Assembly: GCA_040702975.1 (NCBI GenBank)
Contig: CP159990.1
Span: 3,720,001 to 3,784,000, forward strand
DNA: 64,000 bases
Direction: 5' to 3'
From: Roseburia hominis
GTDB taxonomy: Bacteria; Bacillota; Clostridia; Lachnospirales; Lachnospiraceae
Shown in pieces: positions 35,233 to 43,790 of the stretch. Made by a program: the position numbers and the translations under genes. The notes under the pieces are model-generated. The model searched no databases and was not told the origin of the DNA. It was given only the letters and a program-made list of their open reading frames with translations. Position 1 is the first letter of the stretch. Each line of letters opens with the position of its first letter.

Positions 35233-35445
35233 CTACACCATAATTTTATTCGCCATCTCTTTACTAATCGCGACACGGGATTCCCGGATATTCACGATTA
35301 CATTTCCTCCTGTCTCCGACACAACCTTCACATCGGATCCTTCCACGAACCCAAGATTCTCCAGAAATCTTCTGACTTCCTCTTTTCCGCCTACACGCTT
35401 TATCGTGCCTGCTTCGCCTGTTCTCATCATCGTTAACGGCATCAT
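35233..35445 (-). CDS. FeoA-family protein (first copy)
   Basis: A 70-residue FeoA protein after AGGAGGAATTC. The pattern MRTGEAGTIKRVGGKEEVRR, then FLENLGFVEGSDVKVVSETG and NVIVNIRESRVAISKEMANKI is typical of the SH3-like fold. It is the first gene of the feo operon, behind a promoter overlapped by inverted GTTAG/CTAAC repeats. It differs from the second FeoA, so the two may form a heteromer or contact different parts of FeoB. Confidence 0.92.
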   Translation of the reverse strand: MMPLTMMRTGEAGTIKRVGGKEEVRRFLENLGFVEGSDVKVVSETGGNVIVNIRESRVAISKEMANKIMV

Positions 35446-35509
35446 GAATTCCTCCTTCTCCCATGACTCTTATCAGTAAGTGATAGCTAACCTATTATTC
35501 AAAAAATAT

Positions 35510-35564
35510 GGTTAGCTTTTTCTAACCACCTATAAAGTTAGCACAAACTAACTTATTTTGTCAA
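35510..35564 (-). promoter_or_regulatory. feo promoter with two GTTAG/CTAAC operators
   Basis: On the minus strand TTGACA (35559-35564) is followed after 18 bases by TAACTT. The dyad GTTAGCACAAACTAAC (35537-35552) overlaps this core and a second, GGTTAGCTTTTTCTAACC (35510-35527), lies just downstream. They suit a metal-dependent repressor, most likely the DtxR-family protein encoded divergently. No gene is seen in 35446-35784. Confidence 0.7.
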
Positions 35565-35784
35565 TACCTTTTGAGAATATTTCTTAATATTTGTATTTTT
35601 TGTGAAAATGTGCTATTCTTTTAATGTTAGAAATCTTTTATTTGCCAAAATATACAAACACCTTGTTGCCGTTTGTGCTGTTCTAATCCGCCTGTGCATA
35701 AGAAGCCACGATGCCTTGGCAGATAACCAGACAAATTTTTCCCGGCACCTAAAAAAGTATTTAAAAACAGGAGAAACATCAAAT

Positions 35785-36153
35785 ATGAAAATTCAGGAAT
35801 CCGCAGAAAACTATCTGGAAACCATTCTGATTTTAAACAAACGTTTAGGCCAGGTGCGTTCCATTGATATTGCCACTGAGCTTGGCTTTTCCAAACCCAG
35901 TGTCAGCGTAGCCATGAAAAATCTTCGGCAGAACGGGTACATTTCCGTAGACCCTGATGGCTACATCGCTCTTATGCCGCCCGGACGTAAGATTGCAGAG
36001 ACCATTTACGAACGTCACACTCTGCTCTCGGAGTGGCTCACTTCCCTCGGAGTAGACGAGCAGACCGCTGTTGAAGACGCCTGCCGCATGGAACATGTGA
36101 TCAGCGCCACAAGTTTCGAGGCAATCAAGCAACACGTAAATAAAAACAGCTAG
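35785..36153 (+). CDS. DtxR/MntR-family metal-dependent regulator
   Basis: The ATG at 35785, after AGGAGAAACATCAAAT, gives 122 residues. The N-terminal winged helix (SAENYLETILILNKRLGQVR, then SIDIATELGFSKPSVSVAMK) and the dimerisation helices with metal ligands (GRKIAETIYERHTLLSEWL, then EDACRMEHVIS) match DtxR/MntR. The C-terminal SH3 domain is absent, as in MntR. It is divergent from feoA, with shared operators between, so it probably represses iron uptake when loaded with Fe(II) or Mn(II). The metal is not settled. Confidence 0.9.
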   Translation: MKIQESAENYLETILILNKRLGQVRSIDIATELGFSKPSVSVAMKNLRQNGYISVDPDGYIALMPPGRKIAETIYERHTLLSEWLTSLGVDEQTAVEDACRMEHVISATSFEAIKQHVNKNS

Positions 36154-36165
36154 ACCGAGACGAGT

Positions 36166-36235
36166 GTCCACTGGACGTTCACTTAGGTATGCATAGCAAA
36201 CAAAGAAGGATCCGCTGGCCCTTCTTGCAGGTATG
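36166..36235. repeat. REP-like palindromic repeat, second copy
   Basis: It contains GTCCACTGGAC (36166-36176) and CACTTAGGTAT as at 28803, then a hairpin AAGAAGG/CCTTCTT (36203-36227). It lies between the DtxR gene and its terminator. Confidence 0.6.
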
Positions 36236-36255
36236 TTTATTTTAGTTGTCGAAAA

Positions 36256-36284
36256 CGCGGAGCCTTCACACACAGAAGGCTCCG
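36256..36284. terminator. Terminator between convergent genes
   Basis: GCGGAGCCTTC (36256-36266) pairs with GAAGGCTCCGC (36274-36284), followed by ATTTTTTAT. Confidence 0.85.
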
Positions 36285-36321
36285 CATTTTTTATCCGTCA
36301 AAACGATTTTTTCTCAAAATA

Positions 36322-37098
36322 TTATCCCAACGCCACGTCCATGACCATCATCAGTACAAATCCGACCGCGAACCCAATCGTAGCAATATTGGAATGTTCC
36401 CCTTCCGCTGATTCAGGTATCAACTCCTCCACCACCACATAGAGCATCGCTCCCGCCGCAAAAGACAGAAAATAAGGCAGCAGTGGCTCTATAAACGAAA
36501 TCATCAGAATCGTAAGCCCTGCCCCCAGAGGTTCTACAGCTCCCGACGCCGCACCATAAAGGAATGCCCGCGTCCGGCTAAGCCCCGCACTTTTCAGCGG
36601 CATGGAAATAATTGCCCCCTCTGGGAAATTCTGAATCGCGATTCCCAGCGACAGCGCCATCGCCCCTGCCATGGTAATTCCGGCATGGCCTTCCAGCATT
36701 CCGGCATAGACCACACCTACCGCCATACCTTCCGGCAGATTATGAAGCGTCACCGCAAAAATCAACATAGCCGATTTAGAAAAATTACTCTTGGGCCCTT
36801 CCGGGCTCTGGCTATCCAGATGAAGATGCGGAATGACCTTGTCCATCAATAATAAAAATGCAATGCCCAAAAGAAACCCTGCTGCCGCCGGAATAAACGA
36901 CAATTTTCCCATTCCTTCCGCCATATCCATAGATGGAATCAGAAGCGACCACACCGATGCCGCCACCATCACCCCGGACGCAAAACCGAGAAGACTCTTC
37001 TGGAGCAGCGGCCTTATCTCGCCTTTCAGAAAAAATACACACGCTGCGCCAAGCACCGTGCCCGCAAACGGTATCATTATCCCTAAAAATAAATTCAT
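36322..37098 (-). CDS. ZIP-family divalent metal transporter
   Basis: A 258-residue protein with about eight membrane helices. The family signatures are present: HNLPEGMAVGVVYAG in helix 4 and IQNFPEGAIISMPL in helix 5, which carry the His/Glu metal ligands. A short His-containing loop (HLHLDSQSPEG) lies between helices 3 and 4. It would import Zn(II) or Fe(II) into the cytoplasm. It is near the feo genes but has its own unit and no GTTAG dyad in front. Confidence 0.93.
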   Translation of the reverse strand: MNLFLGIMIPFAGTVLGAACVFFLKGEIRPLLQKSLLGFASGVMVAASVWSLLIPSMDMAEGMGKLSFIPAAAGFLLGIAFLLLMDKVIPHLHLDSQSPEGPKSNFSKSAMLIFAVTLHNLPEGMAVGVVYAGMLEGHAGITMAGAMALSLGIAIQNFPEGAIISMPLKSAGLSRTRAFLYGAASGAVEPLGAGLTILMISFIEPLLPYFLSFAAGAMLYVVVEELIPESAEGEHSNIATIGFAVGFVLMMVMDVALG

Positions 37099-37211
37099 GA
37101 TATCCTCCCACTACATTTATACGTTCGAAAATACCTCAGCAGTGCAAAACAAAAGAGCGTTCCACTCATTGCTTTCGTAAATATTGTACCATACATTCTT
37201 CCCTGGCGGTC

Positions 37212-37255
37212 GCAAAAAATGCCGATACCTGTATAAAAGTACCGACATTTTTTGC
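37212..37255 (-). terminator. Terminator of the DUF2325 gene
   Basis: The arms at 37212-37228 and 37239-37255 pair fully on the minus strand when two G-U pairs are allowed; the stem ends in an A6/T6 tract. Confidence 0.75.
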
Positions 37256-37281
37256 AGTAATAGCACCGCTTCTTTATTTTT

Positions 37282-37572
37282 TTAAACCGCCATTTGCGCT
37301 TCCTGGCTTAAGATTTCTGTCAGCGCCGCCCCGCTGCTGGTGTGAGAACGTACCACTTTGGCATTACTCCGCTTCGCTTCGTCAAGTGCGCATTTTACCA
37401 TTTTATGCGAAACTGTATTGGTAAATAGTACGAACAGATCCGGCGTTCCAATCTGCTTATTCAGATCCGCTGACATATGCGTAAATACCTTCGCTTTACA
37501 TTTAAACTGCTTACATATTTTCTTATACTGACAGACCATTCGGTCATGTCCTCCTACAATTACTACGCTCAT
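37282..37572 (-). CDS. DUF2325 protein
   Basis: A 96-residue protein of the DUF2325 family: MSVVIVGGHDRMVCQYKKIC at the N-terminus, then PDLFVLFTNTVSHKMVKCAL and SNAKVVRSHTSSGAALTEIL. The fold is a small Rossmann-like unit, and the family's function is not known. Its promoter region contains a near-perfect GTTAGTT-N6-AACTAAC dyad like those at feoA, so it is probably part of the same metal regulon. GAGGAGGAAGGTCT precedes the ATG. Confidence 0.88.
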   Translation of the reverse strand: MSVVIVGGHDRMVCQYKKICKQFKCKAKVFTHMSADLNKQIGTPDLFVLFTNTVSHKMVKCALDEAKRSNAKVVRSHTSSGAALTEILSQEAQMAV

Positions 37573-37654
37573 AGACCTTCCTCCTCGTATAATAAGCTTA
37601 TAGCCCTCTATGCCAGAGTCTATTGACTTATTTTTTATAATTTTGTTCTTGTTT

Positions 37655-37674
37655 GTTAGTTAGCTTTAACTAAC
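37655..37674. promoter_or_regulatory. GTTAGTT-N6-AACTAAC operator of the DUF2325 gene
   Basis: Seven-base perfect arms around AGCTTT, about 82 bp before the gene start. The inner core GTTAG-N6-CTAAC (37659-37674) is the same as in the feo promoter. Confidence 0.65.
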
Positions 37675-37766
37675 TCATACTCTACTATAACGTTAGGATT
37701 TTGTCTATATGTCTAAATGATAACTTTTCGCAATTATAAAGTGCTCTGAAAATCCATTTCAGTTCA

Positions 37767-38945
37767 TTATCTCGCATACTTTCTTCTAAGCCACAGCCCC
37801 CCAATTAACAACACCGGGAAAATCACCGCACAAAGAATCCCTTTCCGCAAATCATCCCGAAATACCCCAGACATTATTCCTACATAAGTCGGTCCTCCGG
37901 AGCAACCCACATCACCGCCCAGTGCCAGAAGCGCAAACAAAGCCGTCCCTCCTGTCGGCAAAGTAGCCGTCGCCAAAGAAAACGTTCCCGGCCACATAAT
38001 GCCCACAGAAAAGCCACAGATTCCACATCCCCAAAGCCCAAGCACCGGATTCGGTGACAGGGCAATGACTAAATAAGACGCCAAACAGAGAATCCCACTT
38101 CCAAACATAAATTTCTCCAGTGGAAGCCGTTCTCCGAATTTCCCGTAAATTGCACGGGCAGTTCCCATCATAACCGCGAAAAACATAGGCCCCGCAAGGT
38201 CTCCGACCGTCTTACTTACACCAAGCCCCTGTTCCGCAAATGTAGAAGCCCACTGGCTGACCGCCTGTTCACAGGCTCCCGCACAGATCATTAAAAATAA
38301 AAACAGCCAGAAAAGTTTTGTTTTCAATAGTTTTCCAAGAGACATCCCCTCCTCGCCCTCCTGAATCAAGCTGGCAATCGGTACTTTCGTAAATACAAAC
38401 ATATTTGCAAACGGCACCAAAGCCCAGATCACAGAAAGCATCTTCCAATTTGCAATTCCAAATATGGCAAAAAATCCCGTAGAAATCAGAACGACCCCCA
38501 CGTGTCCCCAGCAGTAAAACGAGTGCAGAAGGCTCATCGCCGTCTCTTTATTCGGGGTAGGGCAAGCCTCCATGACCGGACTGACTACCACCTCCAGCAG
38601 ACCACCTCCCACAGCATAGAAGAAAACCGCTGCCATAAGTCCCATATACGGATCTGGCAAAAGTTCCGGCAAGAACGCCAGCCCAAGAAGCCCCAGCGCT
38701 GACATACCATGTGCCAGAATCATAGACCTTCGATATCCGATCCGGTCCACAAAGCTGACCGCCAGCAAATCAACGCCCAACTGCATCCCAAAATTCGCCG
38801 TGATCAGAAATGTGATTTTTGTAAGCGGAATTCCATATGTATCATGAAATGTCAGAAACAACAGCGGCGCAAAGTTATTTGCAATCGCCTGCACAATATA
38901 TCCGACAAAACAAGCATAAACAGTTTTTTGGTATCTCTTATCCAT
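37767..38945 (-). CDS. MFS transporter
   Basis: A 392-residue permease with about twelve transmembrane helices and the MFS loop-2 motif (DRIGYRRSM near residue 66). The first helix reads YACFVGYIVQAIANNFAPLL. GGGGLLEVVVSPVMEACPTP in the middle is typical of the sugar or peptide MFS group. Substrate cannot be predicted. It is monocistronic; the ATG follows GAGGGAGAAAAAAAT. Confidence 0.9.
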   Translation of the reverse strand: MDKRYQKTVYACFVGYIVQAIANNFAPLLFLTFHDTYGIPLTKITFLITANFGMQLGVDLLAVSFVDRIGYRRSMILAHGMSALGLLGLAFLPELLPDPYMGLMAAVFFYAVGGGLLEVVVSPVMEACPTPNKETAMSLLHSFYCWGHVGVVLISTGFFAIFGIANWKMLSVIWALVPFANMFVFTKVPIASLIQEGEEGMSLGKLLKTKLFWLFLFLMICAGACEQAVSQWASTFAEQGLGVSKTVGDLAGPMFFAVMMGTARAIYGKFGERLPLEKFMFGSGILCLASYLVIALSPNPVLGLWGCGICGFSVGIMWPGTFSLATATLPTGGTALFALLALGGDVGCSGGPTYVGIMSGVFRDDLRKGILCAVIFPVLLIGGLWLRRKYAR

Positions 38946-39136
38946 ATTTTTTTCTCCCTCTTCTTAAATACAACATAATTATAACCGTAATCTCACCGAT
39001 ACGCAAAGGTTAAAGCTATCCCTTTCCTTTTTCGAAAAAATATTGCTATCATATCTGGCGTAGTATATGATAAGTATAAGCATTTACTCTCATCCAGAGA
39101 TGCCACAAAAAAGCTATTCATTTTAAGGAGGTACTC

Positions 39137-41041
39137 ATGCCTGCACTTCGAAAAATAATCAGCAGATACATGTATCAAATAACAGGCACTTTAATAGTTG
39201 TAATATTGGTAATCGTTCTATATATTGAGCTAACAAATGAGCGCGAAATAGCGTATGAAAGTGCGATAAGAACCTTTTCGCAGATGGAGCAAATATTAGA
39301 AGAAAATCAAAAAGAGCTTCAGGAAATTCAGGAAGCGTATAAACAAACATGCCTTCATAATGCAGAAGCTATTACCCGTATTATCGAAAGTGACCCGGAC
39401 GTATTAGATAACATTGAAGAACTGAGAAAAATTGCTACGTTTATGGAGGTAGATGAAATACATATTTTTGATACAACAGGACGCATATTTACAGGAACTC
39501 ATCCACAATATTACAATTATACCTTTGACTCCGGCGAACAAATGATGGCTTTTAAGCCAATGCTGAAAGATAAAACTCTAAAATTTGTTCAGGACATTAT
39601 GCCAAATACCGCCGAAAATAAACCAATGCAGTATTCTGCTATTTGGAGTAATAATGGGAAGTTCATTGTTCAAGTAGGTATGGAGCCGGTTAATGTGATA
39701 AAAGTCACCGAAAAAAATGAACTGTCCTATATATTTTCTCTGTTTCGCATAAACTCAAGTGTTAGTTATTACGCTATAGATGCAGAAACCGGTGAAATTG
39801 CAGGTTCCACAGACTTGGAAAACGTAGGACACAATCTTACAGAAATCGGTTTGACATTTGATGACATAACTGGTGACAAAACGGGATTTTATACCAAAAT
39901 AAACGACCAGAATTCATTTTGTGTCTTTCAAAAAATAGGTTCAAATTATATTGGGCAAATAATTTTGATCCGCGATCTTTATCAACGTCTACCAACTGTT
40001 ATGCTCATATTACTAATATGTTTAATAGTAATTGCATTATTATCGGCAAAGTCTGCTATATGGTATATGAACAAATATGTTGTAGATGAGATTCATAATG
40101 TAAATAAAAAACTAAAGGCAATTACCAATAAAGAACTTGATGAAACTTTAGATATTCAGACCAGTATCGAATTTGCAGAACTAAGTAAATATATTAATGT
40201 GATGGTAAAAAGCTTATTAGACAATAACGCAAAAATGGCCTATGTACTAAGCAAGACCAACATGTATATTGGTGTGTACGAATATAATAAACACATGAAA
40301 AAAATCTATTTTACTGATTATATACCCAAAATATTGTCGTTAGATATGGAAACGATGGAGCAATTGTCTCTTGATGCCAACAAATTTGAAGCATTTATCG
40401 ATAAAATATGTGAGAATCCTATATTAGATGAGCAGGGAATATACAAGATTGGTGAACAATATGTCCGAATTGAAGAAATAAGAAACGATGATGACATCTT
40501 TGGTGTTGCCGTTGATGTAACAGCTGAAATAGTAAAGCGCAGAGAAATCGAGATGGAAAGAGATATTGATCCACTTACAGGCTTATATAACAGGCGTGGA
40601 TTGGATACACAGCTTGCTGTCCTTTTTGACACCCCAGAAAAACTGGGCCACAGTGCGATTATTATGATAGATGCTGATGGTTTAAAAGGAATCAATGACA
40701 CATACGGACATGAAATGGGAGATATTTATCTTAAAAAGATTTCTGAACTTATTAATAGCTTTGGTGCAAAAAGCAGTATAGCGGCAAGGCAGGGCGGAGA
40801 TGAATTTGTATTGTTTCTATATGATTATGAGGATGACGATGAATTGAATAAAACGATAGAAACACTTGCACATTTTCAAAATCATAGTTCTGCACAACTT
40901 AAGGAAAATCTAAATGTTCCACTTAAATTTTCTTTCGGGTATTGTCTGACAAATGGAAGCACAGATTATAGCAAGTTATTAAAAGAAGCTGATGAAAAGA
41001 TGTATCAAAATAAGCTGGAACGAAAAAGAACGCTTGTATAA
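39137..41041 (+). CDS. Membrane-bound diguanylate cyclase (GGDEF)
   Basis: A 634-residue protein after a strong AAGGAGG. It has a transmembrane helix (about 14-31), an extracytoplasmic sensor domain of Cache type (about 35-285), a second helix (about 290-310), a linker with a PAS-like part, and a C-terminal GGDEF domain (RQGGDEFVLF near residue 553) preceded by DPLTGLYNRRGLD. The active site is intact, so it should make c-di-GMP. The inhibitory RxxD site is missing. The gene is A+T-rich compared with its neighbours and ends against a transporter fragment, which suggests insertion. Confidence 0.92.
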   Translation: MPALRKIISRYMYQITGTLIVVILVIVLYIELTNEREIAYESAIRTFSQMEQILEENQKELQEIQEAYKQTCLHNAEAITRIIESDPDVLDNIEELRKIATFMEVDEIHIFDTTGRIFTGTHPQYYNYTFDSGEQMMAFKPMLKDKTLKFVQDIMPNTAENKPMQYSAIWSNNGKFIVQVGMEPVNVIKVTEKNELSYIFSLFRINSSVSYYAIDAETGEIAGSTDLENVGHNLTEIGLTFDDITGDKTGFYTKINDQNSFCVFQKIGSNYIGQIILIRDLYQRLPTVMLILLICLIVIALLSAKSAIWYMNKYVVDEIHNVNKKLKAITNKELDETLDIQTSIEFAELSKYINVMVKSLLDNNAKMAYVLSKTNMYIGVYEYNKHMKKIYFTDYIPKILSLDMETMEQLSLDANKFEAFIDKICENPILDEQGIYKIGEQYVRIEEIRNDDDIFGVAVDVTAEIVKRREIEMERDIDPLTGLYNRRGLDTQLAVLFDTPEKLGHSAIIMIDADGLKGINDTYGHEMGDIYLKKISELINSFGAKSSIAARQGGDEFVLFLYDYEDDDELNKTIETLAHFQNHSSAQLKENLNVPLKFSFGYCLTNGSTDYSKLLKEADEKMYQNKLERKRTLV

Positions 41042-41283
41042 ATTTTCTTTTGGACAGGGGCAAGTGCAACACCGAGGAAGGTCGCCGGCACGACCGGGCT
41101 GATAAATGTTGCACAGTTCCTGCAAACTACCGTTGCGATAGCGGTGTGTGCCGGATTTACTCCAAAGGCATCGCCGATTCCAATCAGAACCGGAAGCAGT
41201 CCAAAAAAGTAGGAATCTGTACAGGACATAAGGGTCAGTGGTACAGACAAAACTCCGATAATCAGTGGAAGGAATCTTCCCAT
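41042..41283 (-). pseudogene. C-terminal fragment of a CitMHS-type citrate transporter
   Basis: The minus strand reads MSCTDSYFFGLLPVLIGIGD, then HTAIATVVCRNCATFISPVV and ATFLGVALAPVQ, which matches the last two membrane segments of CitMHS/CitM metal-citrate symporters. The first roughly 350 residues are absent, and the 3' end runs into the diguanylate cyclase gene at 41041. It is a remnant, not an expressed gene. Confidence 0.65.
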
Positions 41284-41389
41284 AGACTTTCCCTGATATG
41301 TAGATGCATTATATCAAACGGTACTCGCCCCGTCAAGCAAAATTTTCAGGAGAAACAGGCTATTCCCAAAACCGCGCAGACGAAATCCA

Positions 41390-41424
41390 AATATCCGGAG
41401 CGCCTGGTCGTCGCTCCGGATATT
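41390..41424 (-). terminator. Terminator after the DAHP synthase gene
   Basis: AATATCCGGAGCG (41390-41402) pairs perfectly with CGCTCCGGATATT (41412-41424) around a 9-base loop, 25 bp after the gene. Confidence 0.85.
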
Positions 41425-41448
41425 CTTTAACCATAATTTCCTCTATCT

Positions 41449-42480
41449 CTAACATTCTTCCGCAATCTTATCAATCAACCGTTCCGTATCCTCCCAGCCA
41501 ATGCACGCATCGGTAATAGATTTGCCATGCTCCATATGCGGCCCGATATCCTGCCTGCCTTCCAGCAGATAGCTCTCCACCATCACTCCCTTGATCAGTG
41601 CTTTAAGCTCCGGATTAAATTTCCGCGAATGCAGCACCTCGCTCACAATCCTGATCTGCTCTTTATACTGCTTATTGGAATTCGAATGGTTTGCGTCCAC
41701 GATCACCGCCGGATTCTTCAGATCCTTCTGCTTATACATCATCTCCAGCCTGCGCAGATCCTCATAATGATAGTTGGGAATGTTGGTGCCGTATTTGTCC
41801 ACGCCGCCACGCAGAATCACATGCGCCAGGTCATTTCCGCCCGTGGTCACGTCCTGCCCACGGTATATAAAACGATGCGGCTTCTGCGCCGCCACCACGG
41901 AATTCAGCATCACAGCCAGGTCGCCACTGGTCGGATTCTTCATACCGATCGGAATATCCATGCCGCTTGCCGTAAGCCTGTGCTGCTGATTCTCCACAGA
42001 ACGTGCTCCAATCGCTTCATAGGACAAAATATCGTCCAGATAGCTTCTGTTCTCCGGGTACAGCATCTCGTCCGCCGCCGTCAAATATGTCTCCTCCATA
42101 GCGCGGATATGCATCTTCCGGATCGCTATGATTCCCGCCAGAAGGTCCGGCTCCTTATCCGGGTCCGGCTGATGCAGCATTCCCTTATACCCCTCCCCGG
42201 TGGTCCTCGGTTTATTGGTATAAATACGCGGAATCAACATCAATTTGTCTGATACCTTCTCATTCAGACGCGCAAGGCGGTTCACATACTCACATACCGC
42301 ATCCTCATTGTCCGCGGAACAAGGGCCAATGATCACCACAAATTTATCAGATTTTCCCGTAAAGATATCCCGAATCTCGGCATCTCTTTTCGCTTTCATT
42401 TCCTGAAGTTTTGCCGAAAGCGGGTATTCCCGCTTCAGATCTGCCGGCAAGGGCAGCTCATTATTTACTCTCATCGACAT
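41449..42480 (-). CDS. aroF: 3-deoxy-7-phosphoheptulonate synthase (type I DAHP synthase)
   Basis: A 343-residue enzyme of the AroF/G/H class. It condenses phosphoenolpyruvate and erythrose 4-phosphate, the first step of aromatic amino acid synthesis. Motifs are VIIGPCSADNEDAVCEYV (metal-binding Cys), PRIYTNKPRTTGEGYKG (PEP site), GARSVENQQHR, GMKNPTSGD and VIVDANHSNSNKQY. The N-terminal extension is like the one that binds a feedback effector in E. coli; which amino acid cannot be told. It is monocistronic, with a strong terminator. Confidence 0.94.
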   Translation of the reverse strand: MSMRVNNELPLPADLKREYPLSAKLQEMKAKRDAEIRDIFTGKSDKFVVIIGPCSADNEDAVCEYVNRLARLNEKVSDKLMLIPRIYTNKPRTTGEGYKGMLHQPDPDKEPDLLAGIIAIRKMHIRAMEETYLTAADEMLYPENRSYLDDILSYEAIGARSVENQQHRLTASGMDIPIGMKNPTSGDLAVMLNSVVAAQKPHRFIYRGQDVTTGGNDLAHVILRGGVDKYGTNIPNYHYEDLRRLEMMYKQKDLKNPAVIVDANHSNSNKQYKEQIRIVSEVLHSRKFNPELKALIKGVMVESYLLEGRQDIGPHMEHGKSITDACIGWEDTERLIDKIAEEC

Positions 42481-42580
42481 GTTGCCTATTCTCCTATTTA
42501 CTCGTTATTTCTAATCTATATTGTCCATCTTCTGTACGCGGACTATCCCCCGGTCTGATACTTTCCCAAACCATTCTATC

Positions 42581-43600
42581 CTAACAATAGCGCACCATAT
42601 CCCGCGTGATCTCCGCCAGAGAATGCGCTCCGCACATCTGCATCGTATCCTTAAGCTCCGCGCCGATTTTCTCAATATAAGCCTTCACGCCTTCTTCTCC
42701 TCCGCCGTAAACAGAAACTACGAACGGGCGGCAAATCAGTACACCGTCTGCTCCCAGCGCCAGCGCCTTAAATACATCTCCGCCGGAACGAATACCGCCG
42801 TCCACCAGAATCTTCACAGAATCTCCGACTGCGTCTGCAATCTCTTCCAGAACCTCAGCCGTAGCCGGACAGCCGTCGAGCACACGACCACCGTGATTAG
42901 ATACCACGATAGCTGCCGCTCCCGCCTCTTTTGCCTTGAGCGCGCCGCCCACGGTCATCACACCTTTCACAATAAACGGAATTCCCGCCATCTTCACGAT
43001 CTCAGACAGTTCCTTCACGTTCTTGCTCCCCGCAGGAGGCGTCATATTTTTAAGGAACGGCAGTCCCGCCGCATCAATATCCATAGCCACCGCAAACGCA
43101 CCGGAAGCGATAGCCAACTCCATCTTCTCCTTCACCGTATCCAGGTTCCACGGCTTGATCGTCGGAACGCCCACTCCGCCATTTTCTCCAATTGCCGCCG
43201 TTGCCGCCTCCATCACGAGAGGATTCGTCCCATCTCCCGTAAATGCCGCGATTCCCGCATGAGCGCAGGCGGAAACCAATACCTGATTATAAGAAATGTC
43301 GTTATATTTCTCACTGTAATGCAGGTTCACCGCACCCGCAGGCCCCGCAAAAAACGGATAGGCAAATGTCTTGCCAAAGAGTTCACAGGTGGTATCCGGT
43401 TCCCCGCCGTCACAGATCGTATCCATATTCACACGGATATCCTGCCATTTTTTATAATTTCTTATCGCTGTGTCCCCGATTCCCTTAGCCCCCGGCCCCG
43501 GAATCTGATTCCCGCAGGCCCTTCCGTCGCAGACCGGACATGCCTTACAATACGCGCCAATCGCAGTTCTTGCCTGTTTTAAAACGTCCTGATAAGTCAT
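42581..43600 (-). CDS. FMN-dependent alpha-hydroxy-acid oxidoreductase
   Basis: The start at 43600 follows GGGAAAGGATGAAATATACA; the 339-residue protein is a TIM barrel of the lactate-oxidase/glycolate-oxidase group. The N-terminus has a Cys-rich segment, CKACPVCDGRACGNQIPGPG, not found in classical members. KGVMTVGGALKAKEAGAAAI, SNHGGRVLDG and VDGGIRSGGDVFKALALGAD bind FMN and the active-site His. It probably oxidises a 2-hydroxy acid such as lactate. The same type occurs in many Lachnospiraceae without a known substrate. Confidence 0.88.
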   Translation of the reverse strand: MTYQDVLKQARTAIGAYCKACPVCDGRACGNQIPGPGAKGIGDTAIRNYKKWQDIRVNMDTICDGGEPDTTCELFGKTFAYPFFAGPAGAVNLHYSEKYNDISYNQVLVSACAHAGIAAFTGDGTNPLVMEAATAAIGENGGVGVPTIKPWNLDTVKEKMELAIASGAFAVAMDIDAAGLPFLKNMTPPAGSKNVKELSEIVKMAGIPFIVKGVMTVGGALKAKEAGAAAIVVSNHGGRVLDGCPATAEVLEEIADAVGDSVKILVDGGIRSGGDVFKALALGADGVLICRPFVVSVYGGGEEGVKAYIEKIGAELKDTMQMCGAHSLAEITRDMVRYC

Positions 43601-43790
43601 TGTATATTTCATCCTTTCCCACATATCGGTATTTCTATATTTTGTATCATATCCTGTATAGCTGAACACTCCTATCATACCATCTTTTTTCCCATAAAAC
43701 AAGAATTCCCCTTTGCATTTACCCGAGGAAATGTTATACTAGTTGTGTTGAATTTATTTCCATGAACAAGATATATAAAGGAGATAGCAG

